The notes: generated by a model from the letters alone, not told the origin. Counted from the stretch's first letter, positions 16,597 through 26,442 are shown. The stretch: DNA of 64,000 nucleotides from Lentimonas sp. CC4 (GCF_902728235.1 NZ_CACVBO010000001.1:1924501-1988500); one strand, 5' to 3'. A program made the numbers and translations.

Positions 16597-19386
16597 TTCG
16601 AGCTCGGGAAGCTTTGCGGTTGCTAGTTGATAGGCCTCGTAGTCTTGCAGGCGCTCGTCGCTTAGCATCTCGCGTAGGGTGTTAAGTGCTGCCGTGCTGT
16701 CGCCGATTTGCTCGAACAGCAGGGCGCTTTCCCAATACGCATCAATGATGATTTCGGGATAGGCGCGGTAGAGGGTGTAGATGCGTTGCCAATAAGGGAT
16801 GGCGCGTTGAGGGTTCTCGAGTTCGGTTTCGAGTCGGGCGAGGCCAGCTAGCGCGCGGGCATGTGGACGGCCGCGCATTGCTTTAATCTGCAAAATTTCG
16901 TTGAGCACGTCGCGTGCGCCTTCGTAGATGCCTTGTTGGGTGAGGATGTCAGCGGTGAGCAGGCGCACATCGGGGGCGAGTGGATGTGTGGGCGTCTCTT
17001 CGAGAAAGCGGAGCAACCAGCGGCGGGCTTCTTCGAGGCGTTCAGCATTGGCGGCGAGTTGCGCTTTGCCGAAGTAGGCAGTGCCGCGTTCGAAGCGTTT
17101 TGGGAATTCGGTGAGTAGTTGCTCGCAGTAATCGTCGGCTGAGTCGTAGCCGCGTTGAATCAGCACGAGACCGACGCTGGCGAGGGTTTCGGCGTCTTGC
17201 TGATCGATCGGCACAAAGCGATGGATGGAGAGTAGGGTGGCTTCGGCGCGCTCGTCGCCGGCTGTGCGGCGCTGGCGATTCGAATTAAAGAGTGTGAGTC
17301 GTGCAAACCAAGTGGGCTGTCCGTCGGCGAGGCTTTGCTCTGTGGCGTCTTGAAGCCATGTTTCAAAGGCAGGCAACGTGCTGTCGGTTTTGCCTAGGCG
17401 TTTATAGAGATCGGCGTAGGCGGAGAGAATGGAGCCTACGCCCCGAGACTTTGGATCGTTGCCGAAACGGATGAGGGCTTCTTCGAAGAGTGGGAAAGCT
17501 TCGGTTCCGCGCTCTTCTTGCTGGAGCGACCAGCCGATCCAATAGAGCGCTTCGCTGACGCGTGGGCGTTCGTTGGCATCGTCGCGGTCGATGTAGGCTT
17601 GCAGATGCTTGCGTAGTAGGTCGTAGAGTTCGAGAGCCTTGTAGATCTTGGATGCTTGGAAGATTGCGTAGTCGTAGAGCTGTGCGTCGTCGGGCGGCAC
17701 TTGACGGAAGGCGTCAGCAGCGCGGATGAGTTCGCCTTGTCCCATGAAGATGTCGCCGCGTAGGGCTTGCGCCTCGGGCACGCGGTGATGGTCGGGGAAT
17801 TGTTTGATGAGCGCATCTGCAGTTTTAAGGGCGGCATCGTAGTTGCGTTGTGCGTAGAGCACGTTGGCGATCCGGTAGTTGATTTCCGGATACAGTGGGT
17901 GCTTTTTTGCTTTCTTTTTAAGTGCTGTCAGTGCGTCGAGGCTGGCGGGGTAGTTGCGCTCGAAGAAGTAGGTGAGACCGCGCCACATTTCGAGTTGTTC
18001 GGCGAGGCTACTCTTCGGATAGCGCTCGAGTGCGGTTTCGAAATCAACGCGGGCGGAGGCTTGTCGCTCAAGCACGCTATAATTGTAGCCGCGGGTGAAA
18101 TACCAACGAGGGGCTTGTTGGTCGTCGGGGAAGTTATCGATCAGATCATCGAGCACCGTAATGGCTTCGAGGTATTGCCCTTCGCCTTGGTATGCACGAG
18201 CGATCAGGAAGAGCGCGCTGTTGGCGAGTTTGTGGGCAGGATGCTCGTTGAGGAATTGTTGAGCGGTGGCGCGGGCGTTGTTCCAGTCCTCGGCTTCGCA
18301 GAGTGTGAGTATCCATCGGTAGTGGGCTTCGGCGCGGATGTCGGGCTCGAACTCGGGTGTTTGCGCGACGGTGCGAAATAGGATCGCGGCTTCACGGAAT
18401 CGTTGTCCGAGTAGATAGGCTTGGCCTGAGCGCAGATAAAGCCCCGGAGTGTAGTCGGCCATGTGCTCGAGCAGGTCGAGTTGGCGTGTGAGACGTGCGA
18501 CCAGTTGCTGGGAATGGCTCTTCCAGATACTTGAGGCAAACAGGGATTGTTGAGCTAGGGCCGCTTGCACGGCTTGGAGGCGGGCGCGTTGTTTCTCGAT
18601 CAATACAGTGCGAGGGAGTGTCAGTCGATAGGCGCGCACAGCCTCGGTGTAGTGTCCTTCGCTGAGGAGCAGGTCGCCAGCGTCCAGAGCGGCAAAACTG
18701 AGCACCGCGATGTCGGGCATCGCGGCAACGTTCCAGTCGGTGTTGAAGAGAATGTCACGTGTGCGGTCGGTCGAGCCAGTTTCGCCGGCGATTTGGAGCG
18801 CACGTAGCCGTGCTTGCATACGCAGTGTCACGGGCGCATCTGAGGCGTAGAAGGTGTCGAGTAGCTCGGTGGCTTGCGCGGCATCGCCGATCTCGTAGCG
18901 CAGATCCGCCTCTTGTAATAGGGCGAGCGCCGATTCGTTGGAGTTAGGGAAGGTGAGTTGGAAGTTATGAAAGGTCTGTGCGGCTGCCGCAAGTGCGTTG
19001 GTTTGCGACTGCGCAATCGCTGCATTGTAGAGTGCGAAGGCCTGCAGGCCTGGGTGTGGCTCGTATTGGCTGAGCAGTTCGCCAAAGTAGATCAGCGCGT
19101 CCGTTGGGCGATCTGCCATCAGTGCGGCATAGCCACGCACGGGGAGGATGGTTTGTTGAAAATTACGCGCTAAAAACTCAGGTTCGGTGCCATAATCGAG
19201 CTCCATGCTCTCAAATTGCCAGTAGCTGGAGGCGTAATCACCTTGGCCGAAGGAAGAAACTGCTTGCTCTAATTGTTCCTGCAGAGTCGCTGCATGGCCG
19301 AATTGTGTCACTAGGAAAACGAGCATGGCAGTCGCTAAGTGGCGGACTGTTCGGGCTTTAGATACTGTCGGTGGACGCTGCCTCAT
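16531..19386 (-). CDS. Large periplasmic TPR-repeat protein
   Basis: 951 residues. A hydrophobic signal segment (LATAMLVFLVTQFGHAA) at residues 17-33 is followed by a protein built almost wholly of TPR helices: EAITVLDDLIDNFPDDQQAP, SARVDFETALERYPKSSLAEQ, AALKTADALIKQFPDHHRVPE, YDSADDYCEQLLTEFPKRFE, and many others. The YbgF/BamD-like pattern of PxxxxAPxALY spacing is typical of envelope TPR scaffolds in verrucomicrobia. First gene of the TPR-hypothetical-exbB operon, suggesting a role in a Tol/Ton-like energised complex. The last 20 residues are encoded by the inverted heptamer arm and are probably not part of the fold. Confidence 0.85.
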   Translation of the reverse strand: MRQRPPTVSKARTVRHLATAMLVFLVTQFGHAATLQEQLEQAVSSFGQGDYASSYWQFESMELDYGTEPEFLARNFQQTILPVRGYAALMADRPTDALIYFGELLSQYEPHPGLQAFALYNAAIAQSQTNALAAAAQTFHNFQLTFPNSNESALALLQEADLRYEIGDAAQATELLDTFYASDAPVTLRMQARLRALQIAGETGSTDRTRDILFNTDWNVAAMPDIAVLSFAALDAGDLLLSEGHYTEAVRAYRLTLPRTVLIEKQRARLQAVQAALAQQSLFASSIWKSHSQQLVARLTRQLDLLEHMADYTPGLYLRSGQAYLLGQRFREAAILFRTVAQTPEFEPDIRAEAHYRWILTLCEAEDWNNARATAQQFLNEHPAHKLANSALFLIARAYQGEGQYLEAITVLDDLIDNFPDDQQAPRWYFTRGYNYSVLERQASARVDFETALERYPKSSLAEQLEMWRGLTYFFERNYPASLDALTALKKKAKKHPLYPEINYRIANVLYAQRNYDAALKTADALIKQFPDHHRVPEAQALRGDIFMGQGELIRAADAFRQVPPDDAQLYDYAIFQASKIYKALELYDLLRKHLQAYIDRDDANERPRVSEALYWIGWSLQQEERGTEAFPLFEEALIRFGNDPKSRGVGSILSAYADLYKRLGKTDSTLPAFETWLQDATEQSLADGQPTWFARLTLFNSNRQRRTAGDERAEATLLSIHRFVPIDQQDAETLASVGLVLIQRGYDSADDYCEQLLTEFPKRFERGTAYFGKAQLAANAERLEEARRWLLRFLEETPTHPLAPDVRLLTADILTQQGIYEGARDVLNEILQIKAMRGRPHARALAGLARLETELENPQRAIPYWQRIYTLYRAYPEIIIDAYWESALLFEQIGDSTAALNTLREMLSDERLQDYEAYQLATAKLPELEARERRTSTPLNVQHPTSNFEH

Positions 19387-19460
19387 GCTTTCGGCGTCAG
19401 GTTTGTTTAGATGGGCTCAAAGCGCGAACAAAAATTGATGAAAAATATTTTGAAAGAGCA

Positions 19461-19490
19461 TTGACAGGGTGCAAATTTGTGATGGTTTGT
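19461..19490 (+). promoter_or_regulatory. Candidate promoter of tRNA-Pro
   Basis: A perfect TTGACA at 19461-19466 with a weak -10-like region (GTTTGT, 19485-19490) 18 bp later, ending 16 bp before the tRNA. The -35 is convincing; the -10 is poor. Confidence 0.4.
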
Positions 19491-19506
19491 CGTCTTCTTT
19501 TGGAAA

Positions 19507-19584
19507 CGGGGCGTGGCGCAGTCTGGCTAGCGCACCTGGTTTGGGACCAGGGGGTCGCAGGTTCGAATCCTGTCGCCCCGACCA
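19507..19584 (+). tRNA. tRNA-Pro (TGG)
   Basis: 78 bases including a genome-encoded CCA end. The acceptor stem CGGGGCG pairs fully with CGCCCCG, discriminator A. D arm GCGCAGTCTGGCTAGCGC, anticodon arm CCTGG-TTTGGGA-CCAGG with anticodon TGG, and T arm with GGTTCGAATCC are all intact. C1-G72 is typical of bacterial tRNA-Pro. Confidence 0.98.
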
Positions 19585-19592
19585 AATGAATT

Positions 19593-19623
19593 AACCCTTC
19601 TCGCTTGCGAGAAGGGTTTTTTT
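19593..19623 (+). terminator. Terminator after tRNA-Pro
   Basis: Perfect 12-bp stem AACCCTTCTCGC / GCGAGAAGGGTT with a two-base loop, then a T run. It starts 8 bp after the tRNA CCA end. Confidence 0.9.
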
Positions 19624-19702
19624 GTATCTACAGTCAGAGACTGAGGGCTAGGCGTTTTCAATTGGCAACGGTCTGCTTGTTGCGTTCTCTTTCGGGTGTA
19701 AA

Positions 19703-20671
19703 ATGCATACCGACCTAACAAATAACCCTGAGGATCCTGCGCTGATTGCATTGGCGGAACGTATGGGAGCGGCTGAGTTTGCTCATCGGCTGGAGAAAGA
19801 GCAGATCATGCGCGCGCGCCGTGGTGCAGGACAGGGGCGCGGTCTGTTTCGTTTTGAGCATCTTTGGGATTTGTATGGGTTTATACGTGGGTGCCTGAAG
19901 GTGAGCGGTTTTTGGAACCGAGCGCATCGCAATTATTTTGATGTTCAAGTGGTGCGCAATGAAGTGGTGCTGGATCGGTTGCCGGCTGCGTTTGATGGTT
20001 TTACGATTCTTCAGCTCACGGATTTGCATGCAGATTTGCACCCGGACTTTCCTGAGGCGGTGCGGCGAGTGATTGAACCGCTGCAGTATGATTGTGTGGC
20101 GGTGACGGGAGACTTCCGCACGTGCACCTTTAGTGATCACTCGGGAGCGACTGCAGCATCGATTGAGATTTTAAAAGATGTGACGGGCACTTGTTACGCG
20201 ACACTGGGCAATCACGACTCGCTGGAAAAAGTGCCGGTGATGGAGGCGGCGGGGATTCGATTTTTATTAAATGAGAATGTCGCAATTCAACGAGGTGAAG
20301 ACGTGCTATATCTGGTCGGGATTGATGACCCTAATTTTTACCAGAGTCATAATTTCGAGCATGCGCTGCGGGGAGTGCCGGTAGATGCGTGTAAGGTCTT
20401 GCTATCACATGCGCCGCAAACGTATCGCGATGCAGCACGCTTGGGCTTCGATTTTCTGATGGCAGGGCATACACATGGTGGTCAGATCTGTCTACCGGGT
20501 GGAATGGTCGTCATGCATGACAAGAGCTCGCCGCGGCATGTGTTGTCAGGTGTGTGGCGTGAGGGTTCGCTGCAAGGCTACACGAGTCGTGGCACGGGCG
20601 CATCCGGGCTTCCTGCCCGCTTAAACTGTATGCCTGAAGTGACGCTGCATGTGCTGCGTTGCAGCAAGTAG
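19703..20671 (+). CDS. Metallophosphoesterase (YkuE/YaeI-like)
   Basis: 322 residues. Calcineurin-like metallophosphoesterase motifs occur in order: TDLHAD near residue 108, VTGDF near 134, LGNHDS near 170, SHAPQT near 234 and AGHTHGGQ near 253. These bind a two-metal centre that hydrolyses phosphoesters; the YkuE/YaeI branch includes lipid-A precursor pyrophosphatase-type enzymes. The N-terminal 70 residues are a basic, Arg-rich extension (MRARRGAGQGRG) without a clear membrane helix. Monocistronic, about 80 bp after the tRNA terminator, convergent with the next gene. Substrate not determinable. Confidence 0.9.
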   Translation: MHTDLTNNPEDPALIALAERMGAAEFAHRLEKEQIMRARRGAGQGRGLFRFEHLWDLYGFIRGCLKVSGFWNRAHRNYFDVQVVRNEVVLDRLPAAFDGFTILQLTDLHADLHPDFPEAVRRVIEPLQYDCVAVTGDFRTCTFSDHSGATAASIEILKDVTGTCYATLGNHDSLEKVPVMEAAGIRFLLNENVAIQRGEDVLYLVGIDDPNFYQSHNFEHALRGVPVDACKVLLSHAPQTYRDAARLGFDFLMAGHTHGGQICLPGGMVVMHDKSSPRHVLSGVWREGSLQGYTSRGTGASGLPARLNCMPEVTLHVLRCSK

Positions 20672-20686
20672 GCGAGAGTTTTTATT

Positions 20687-21226
20687 TTAAAACGATAAAA
20701 ACAAGGGGCCGACGACCAAGATTAGCGAGGCGGCTAGCCCGGAGAGGAATGCGTAGAAGCTAAGGCGTATCCAAAAGAATTTTGGTCGCAGCACATCATT
20801 ACTCAGGTGATAGATGTCGGACACCATGTATTCGGTAATGGTGGTGCGGTCGTCGAGTGCGACGCGCATGTGTTCGAGGTATTCCGCTTCATTATGCCCC
20901 CATATGCCCGAGAAATGTAGCAAGCCTCGGCTGCCCTGATGGTTGCCCTTAAAGCGTTTGGGCATTAAACTCATGACGGCGAAAAAGATACTCAATGCGG
21001 CGCAGATCACCACGATTAGGCTGCCTAGTCGGATTTCTGGCATGGATTTGTAGCCAGAGAGAATGAGCGGGATGAGGAATGCGTTGATGGTGATGATGAC
21101 CTGTGCGCGACGATCCGCTAAACTGATGTATTGCACGTGCTTCGACTGCACACTGCTCAAGACGGAGCCACGTAATAATGCCGGCCAATTGGTCGTCTCT
21201 GGTGTGTTTTTGGATTTTTCGGTCAT
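20687..21226 (-). CDS. DUF5706-like two-helix membrane protein (Pycsar-effector-like)
   Basis: About 179 residues from ATG 21226; a TTG at 21274 is less likely. It has two central membrane helices (VIITINAFLIPLILSGY; RLGSLIVVICAALSIFFAVM) and a C-terminal one (FYAFLSGLAASLILVVGPLF). The order helix-with-RAQ just before the first membrane segment (LADRRAQVIIT), then a soluble loop and a YHLSNDVLRPKFFWIRLS segment before the last helix, is like DUF5706/PycTM proteins, some of which are membrane effectors in cyclic-pyrimidine defence. No cyclase gene is adjacent, so a defence role is speculative. Convergent with the metallophosphoesterase. Confidence 0.6.
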   Translation of the reverse strand: MTEKSKNTPETTNWPALLRGSVLSSVQSKHVQYISLADRRAQVIITINAFLIPLILSGYKSMPEIRLGSLIVVICAALSIFFAVMSLMPKRFKGNHQGSRGLLHFSGIWGHNEAEYLEHMRVALDDRTTITEYMVSDIYHLSNDVLRPKFFWIRLSFYAFLSGLAASLILVVGPLFLSF

Positions 21227-21483
21227 GGTATATGTGGATGCCCCATTGTCTGGCAGCTTTGCCGCGGAAAGCAATATCGATGCCAGTTGGTGCTTCGCGC
21301 TTGTGGCTCTGGTCGAAACGACTTCGTCAGTCCGCTACGGCGTGTGTGTATTTTGTAGCGGAACCCGCGACTCGTCCTCCGTAGCCTTGGCCTAGGTGTA
21401 AGCGGTTCCGTGCGGTGTTGAGTGTTCCCTACGACGAGATGAAGATTGATCGTCGTGGGGAATGTAATTTTAACAGTCTGGAT
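21227..21483. other. Intergenic region with repeat-like remnant
   Basis: 257 bp between the divergent DUF5706-like and hrpB genes. Near 21330-21400 it carries TGTAGCGGAACCCGCG and CGTCCTCCGTAGCCTTGGCC, which resemble dispersed repeats I associate with verrucomicrobial intergenic DNA. No gene is credible here; in-frame codons upstream of hrpB ATG 21484 (from 21415) overlap this region. Confidence 0.4.
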
Positions 21484-24039
21484 ATGGCTGATTCTCATCT
21501 ATCGCTCCCGATTCACTCTGTCGCCGATCAACTCGTTGCTGGCCTCGCTGAGCACGGGCGGGTGGTGCTGAGTGCGCCGACGGGCTCGGGTAAGTCGACG
21601 CAGGTGCCGCAGATTCTGATCGATGCGGCGCAGGTGCAGGGCGATGTGGTGGTGCTGCAGCCTCGGCGTTTGGCGGCGCGATTGTTGGCGAAACGTGTGG
21701 CGCAAGAGCGTGGTTGTAAGCTGGGCGAAGAGGTGGGCTATCAGATTCGCTTTGAAAATGTCGTGGGGCCGAAGACGCGTATCCGCTTTGTGACGGAAGC
21801 GATTTTGTTGCGGCAGATTTTACAGGATCCCACGCTCAAAGGTGTGGGCGCCGTGGTGTTTGATGAATTTCATGAACGGCACCTGACTAGTGATTTAAGT
21901 ATTTCCTGTGCGTTGAAGTCGGTGCAATCCGTGCGACCCGATCTGAAGATCGTGGTGATGTCGGCGACGTTGGATATTGATACGCTTGAGGGCTATTTAA
22001 AGCCGTGTGCCCGTGTGGAAGCGTCGGGGCGGATGTATCCGGTGACGACGCGCTATATGGGGGCGGCGTTGAATCGGGATGCGGCTCCAGTCTGGCAACG
22101 CGCGGCTTCGGCGTTTCGCACCGCGGTGCGTGAGGGGATTGAAGGTGACGTGTTGATCTTCATGGCGGGAGCCTTTGAAATTCGTAAAACCATCGACGCA
22201 GTGGAGGCATTGCCTGAGTCGCGAGGTTATGATGTGTTGCCGCTGCATGGGGAACTCTCGCCAGATGCGCAGGATCGGGCGGTATCCTCGGGCGGGCGTC
22301 CAAAGGTGATCGTATCGACCAACGTTGCGGAGACTTCGATTACGATAGAGGGGGTGCGCGTCGTGATCGATGGCGGACTGGCGCGGATTGCGCGGTATGA
22401 TGCGCGGCGCGGGATTAATTCGATTTTAGTGGAGCCGATCAGTCGCGCATCGGCAGAGCAACGAACGGGACGTGCGGGGCGCACGGGGCCGGGTGTGTGT
22501 ATGCGGCTGTGGAGCGATGCCGAGCATGGCGCACGCGGCGAACGCGATGAGCCGGAAGTAAAGCGGGTGGATCTCTCGGAGACATTATTGCTCTTGGCTG
22601 CTGCGGGGATTTCGAAGCCTGAGACGTTTGCATGGTTTGAAGCGCCAGAGCCCAAGGCGCTAACGCGTGCGCATGATTTGTTGCAGGATTTGGGCGCATT
22701 GGATGCTGAGGGTGCGATTACTGCGATGGGACGCAAGATGGCGGGCTTTCCGCTGCACCCGCGTTATGCACGAATGCTACTTGAGGCGGATCATCGCGGT
22801 GTGCTGCCTGAGGTGGCGCTGATCGCGGGTCTGAGCCAGGGGCGTTCGTTCTATCGTGCGTCGAGGGATGCGCGTGTGCGTAAGGAGCAGTTGCGGCAGG
22901 TGGAAGATCATGTCGATGAACGCTCGGACTTTTTTGTGCAGCTGCGTGCGTGGGATTTAGCGAAAGCGGCGAAGTTTAATGCGAACGCGTGTGGGATGCT
23001 CGGGATTCATGGCGGTTCGGCGCGGCAGGCGGGCGATACGGCGCGGCAGTTGTTGCAACTCGCGCAGCGGCAGGGCTTGGACACGCGTGAGGCCGCGTTG
23101 CCAGATGAGGCGGAGCGCATTTGTAAGTGTTTGCTGGCGGGGTTTTCGGATCATTTAGCGAAGCGCAATGATACGGGAACACGTCGTTGCCGCATGGTGC
23201 ATGAACGCACGGGGGAGTTGAGGCGTGAGAGCGTGGTGGACAGTCCGTTGTTTGTGGCGGCTGAAATCGAAGAGCGCGAGGTGCGTGGCGAGGTGACGGT
23301 GTTGCTTGGTTTGGCGACTGCGGTCGAGCCTGCATGGTTGGATGAACTCTTTCCGGAAGATTTCTCTGATGGCAATCAGACGACCTACGATCCGAGCCTG
23401 CGCCGAGTGGTGTGCCGTAGTGAACGTCGTTTTCGTGATTTGGTGTTGTCGGCGACGGATAAGGGAGAGCCTGATCTCGATCAGGCGGCAGAGCTGTTGG
23501 CGGCGGAAGTGGTGGCGGGCACTTTGAATTTAAAGGCGTGGGACTCGGTAGTGGAGAATTGGATACTACGAGTGAATTTCGTGGCGCTGCATTGCCCGGA
23601 TGCGGAAGTGCCGCCGATTGACGATGAAGCGCGGCAGTTGTTGATTGAGCAGATTTGTCACGGCGCGTTGAGCTATAAAGAGATTAAGGATCGGCCAGCG
23701 CTGGCGACGGTGAAGGAGTGGATTAGTCCCGAGCAGCACTATTATATTGATACGTATGCGCCTGCGACGATGGAGCTGCCGCGTCGCCGCAATCCCGCAA
23801 AGATTCGCTATGAGGCGGATGGTCGCGCCTTTATCGCGTCGAAGCTACAGGACTTTTATGACGTTCCTGGCGCGAGTTTAGTCGTCGCAAATGGTCAGGT
23901 GCCACTATTGGTGGAGTTGCTTGCACCGAATCAGCGGCCTGCGCATTTGACGGATGACCTCGATGGATTCTGGGATGGTGCGTATCATCATGTGCGCAAA
24001 GATTTAGCAGGGCGCTACCCGAAGCATGAGTGGCGGTAG
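21484..24039 (+). CDS. hrpB: ATP-dependent helicase HrpB
   Basis: About 851 residues from ATG 21484. A DEAH/RHA-class superfamily 2 helicase: motif I APTGSGKST at 31-39, motif Ia QPRRLAAR, motif II DEFH at 127-130 (the F variant is characteristic of HrpB), motif III SATLD, motif V STNVAETSITI, motif VI QRTGRAGRTGPG. After the helicase core come the HA2/winged-helix region and the HrpB C-terminal domain (PRRRNPAKIRYEADG, then KLQDFYD). The family unwinds RNA in an ATP-dependent way; its physiological role in most bacteria is unclear. Monocistronic. Confidence 0.95.
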   Translation: MADSHLSLPIHSVADQLVAGLAEHGRVVLSAPTGSGKSTQVPQILIDAAQVQGDVVVLQPRRLAARLLAKRVAQERGCKLGEEVGYQIRFENVVGPKTRIRFVTEAILLRQILQDPTLKGVGAVVFDEFHERHLTSDLSISCALKSVQSVRPDLKIVVMSATLDIDTLEGYLKPCARVEASGRMYPVTTRYMGAALNRDAAPVWQRAASAFRTAVREGIEGDVLIFMAGAFEIRKTIDAVEALPESRGYDVLPLHGELSPDAQDRAVSSGGRPKVIVSTNVAETSITIEGVRVVIDGGLARIARYDARRGINSILVEPISRASAEQRTGRAGRTGPGVCMRLWSDAEHGARGERDEPEVKRVDLSETLLLLAAAGISKPETFAWFEAPEPKALTRAHDLLQDLGALDAEGAITAMGRKMAGFPLHPRYARMLLEADHRGVLPEVALIAGLSQGRSFYRASRDARVRKEQLRQVEDHVDERSDFFVQLRAWDLAKAAKFNANACGMLGIHGGSARQAGDTARQLLQLAQRQGLDTREAALPDEAERICKCLLAGFSDHLAKRNDTGTRRCRMVHERTGELRRESVVDSPLFVAAEIEEREVRGEVTVLLGLATAVEPAWLDELFPEDFSDGNQTTYDPSLRRVVCRSERRFRDLVLSATDKGEPDLDQAAELLAAEVVAGTLNLKAWDSVVENWILRVNFVALHCPDAEVPPIDDEARQLLIEQICHGALSYKEIKDRPALATVKEWISPEQHYYIDTYAPATMELPRRRNPAKIRYEADGRAFIASKLQDFYDVPGASLVVANGQVPLLVELLAPNQRPAHLTDDLDGFWDGAYHHVRKDLAGRYPKHEWR

Positions 24040-24144
24040 TGACTGTTTGATGGAAGCTTATAGCTCGGGGTAAATTGTCTAATAAGCTGGGGAATTGTGC
24101 AAGATGCGCTTGAGGGCGATGACGATGCACATTCTATCGATCAG

Positions 24145-26208
24145 ATGCTGAAGTGTGTTACCCCGATGCTTTTGTGCGCGTCTTTCTTTGTGAATGGAGT
24201 GCTTGTGGGCAGTAGTCTTGAAGTCGTTGAATTGGAGCCGTTCTTAGTGAGAGCCTATGCCCCGCAGGTTCCATACTCTGATACGGCATTGGTCGGAGAT
24301 GAGTGGCGAAGTCGCGGTGCGGTTGGGCTGGCCGAGGCCTTGGAAATGGCTCAGCCAGGAATCTCTTTGGTGCGTAAGGCGGGGATGTCGAACGATGTGG
24401 TCGTGCGTGGTTTAGGTGGCGATGACGTGAGTGTGACGCTAGACGGTCGTAAGATTTATTGTGCGTGCTCCAATCGAATGGATCCTCCATTATCACATGC
24501 AACAGCTGAAAATGCGCAGCGTGTCGAAATTGCAACGGGGCCTTTTAGTCTGAAGCGGTCAGGCTCCTTGGGTGGGCATATTAATATCGTCAGCGCGCCG
24601 ATTGATTCAGGCATACATGGCGCTGCGACGGCAGGTCTTGGGAGTTTTAACCAGCAGCAGTATTCCGCTTGGAGTAGTTATTCCGAGGGGCGCTGGGCGG
24701 GGCGTGTCACTGGTGGTTACTTAACCGGAGATCCTTATAAAGACGGGTCTGGGGATCGGATTACGGAGTTGCCGACAGGGCTGGCTGCTTATTTGCCTCA
24801 ATATAAGAATGACTCTGCGTATGAGGCATGGCACGTGGGTGGTGAGTTAGAATACTTGCTCGAAGAGGGGCGCACTTTGCGGTTGAATGTCGTGCGCCGA
24901 GAGGATCAGGACGTCCTATTCCCCGGTTTGAGTATGGATGCGGATGAAACGCATACGACGCAGGTCGGTGCGCGCATCATTCAAGAGGAGCCGGCCGGTG
25001 TGTTCGAACAATGGGCTGCGGATTTTTATTTCAACGATACGGATCATAAGATGACGGACAGCAAGCGGCTGAGTAGCCAAAAGGGGATGAACAATATGAA
25101 TCGTCCCGACTACGTGCTGGAGCGGGGGTATTTTATGCGAACTGATGCCACTGCGAGGAACTGGGGGGCTACCTTCGATTCGGAACTTGATGCGGCAGAA
25201 TGGGGCTATTGGAGTCTCGGCGGTGAATTCGGGCAGCGTGAGTGGGATAGTGATAATACCATTCTAAACATTGATAATTCGATGTTGCCCAATGTGCTTT
25301 CGACCACGGTGGGTGTTTATGCGCAGGGACGTTACGAGTTTGACACTGATTGGAGTATTGAGACGGGCGTGCGCTTAGACTACTTCAATATAGATCCACG
25401 GGGGAATGCTGACTTTCTGGAGTCGGAGGTGGGTGATGTGGATCGCTTCTCCGAAGTGGAGCCTAGCGCGTGCGTCTCTGCGCGTTATCAGTTGACCGAT
25501 ACGACTGCTTTATTTGCCGGTGTCGGTTCCGTGGCGCGTGCGCCCAATCCTCAGGAGCTATATCTCCAAGTCGATAAACCTGGGATGAGTAACGATTGGA
25601 TTGGCAATCCGAACTTAGATGCGCCGCGTTCGACTGAAATTACGAGTGGAGTCGAGTTTCTGACGGACGATTGGGACTTACGACTGCGCGCGTTTCATAG
25701 TTGGCTGGATGGCTATATCTATCCAGTTGCGGAGGGCACGGTGCAGACCTATGATAATATTGATGCGCGCCTCTACGGATTGGAGTGCAGTGCAGCTTAT
25801 CGGATCAATGCAACTTGGAGCTTGGCGATGGGTATGGCTTGGCAAGAGGGAGTTAAAAGTTCCGGTAACGGAGACAGCGATTTGGCGGAAATTCCACCAC
25901 TACGTGCGCAGGCGGCCTTGCAGTATGAAACCGAATTGAGCTTGCTGAAATTCGAAGTGCAGGCCTCTGCCAATCAAGACCGGGTGGACACCGACTTGCA
26001 CGAACAAGACCTTGGCTCTTGGGTGACCGCATCCATCTATGGTCAGCGTAGAATTAAGACAAATTGGACACTCTCGTGCGCCGTGACGAATTTATTTGAT
26101 GAGAACTATGCCATGCACAATGCGCAGGTGCGTAATCCCTTTAGTGACTTTACCGTAGTGAATGAGCCCGGGCGGATGCTGAAGGCGAGCCTGAGTTATA
26201 CGTTTTAG
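24145..26208 (+). CDS. TonB-dependent copper-type receptor (NosA/OprC-like)
   Basis: About 687 residues from ATG 24145, with signal-like MLLCASFFVNGVLVGSS. The plug domain has NDVVVRGLGGDDVSVTLDGR and ends with KIYCACSNRMDPPLSHA, close to the C-NRMDPP signature of OprC/NosA copper receptors (TIGR01778). VEIATGPFSLKRSGSLGG and a 22-strand barrel follow, ending LKASLSYTF with an aromatic C-terminus for Bam insertion. Methionine-containing loops (MTDSKRL, GMNNMNRPD) fit copper binding. It would import copper or a copper complex across the outer membrane using TonB/ExbBD. A clear TonB box is not identified. Confidence 0.9.
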   Translation: MLKCVTPMLLCASFFVNGVLVGSSLEVVELEPFLVRAYAPQVPYSDTALVGDEWRSRGAVGLAEALEMAQPGISLVRKAGMSNDVVVRGLGGDDVSVTLDGRKIYCACSNRMDPPLSHATAENAQRVEIATGPFSLKRSGSLGGHINIVSAPIDSGIHGAATAGLGSFNQQQYSAWSSYSEGRWAGRVTGGYLTGDPYKDGSGDRITELPTGLAAYLPQYKNDSAYEAWHVGGELEYLLEEGRTLRLNVVRREDQDVLFPGLSMDADETHTTQVGARIIQEEPAGVFEQWAADFYFNDTDHKMTDSKRLSSQKGMNNMNRPDYVLERGYFMRTDATARNWGATFDSELDAAEWGYWSLGGEFGQREWDSDNTILNIDNSMLPNVLSTTVGVYAQGRYEFDTDWSIETGVRLDYFNIDPRGNADFLESEVGDVDRFSEVEPSACVSARYQLTDTTALFAGVGSVARAPNPQELYLQVDKPGMSNDWIGNPNLDAPRSTEITSGVEFLTDDWDLRLRAFHSWLDGYIYPVAEGTVQTYDNIDARLYGLECSAAYRINATWSLAMGMAWQEGVKSSGNGDSDLAEIPPLRAQAALQYETELSLLKFEVQASANQDRVDTDLHEQDLGSWVTASIYGQRRIKTNWTLSCAVTNLFDENYAMHNAQVRNPFSDFTVVNEPGRMLKASLSYTF

Positions 26209-26218
26209 TGGAGCTGGT

Positions 26219-26392
<174 letters not shown>

Positions 26393-26400
26393 TTCTCTAG

Positions 26401-26442
26401 TTCGCTACTTCATCAACGCGAAGATGGCGAGGGCTATCGCTC
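26401..26442 (-). pseudogene. Remnant of uppP 3' end
   Basis: Read on the minus strand this encodes RAIALAIFALMK followed by TAG, closely matching the uppP C-terminus (RIALAIAIFALMK, TAG at 27469). The DNA match covers about 42 bp with one in-frame 6-bp deletion and a few substitutions. It abuts the heptamer array on one side and overlaps the last codons of the 26434-27405 gene. Either a leftover of a second uppP copy or a duplication made when the intervening gene arrived. Confidence 0.65.
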
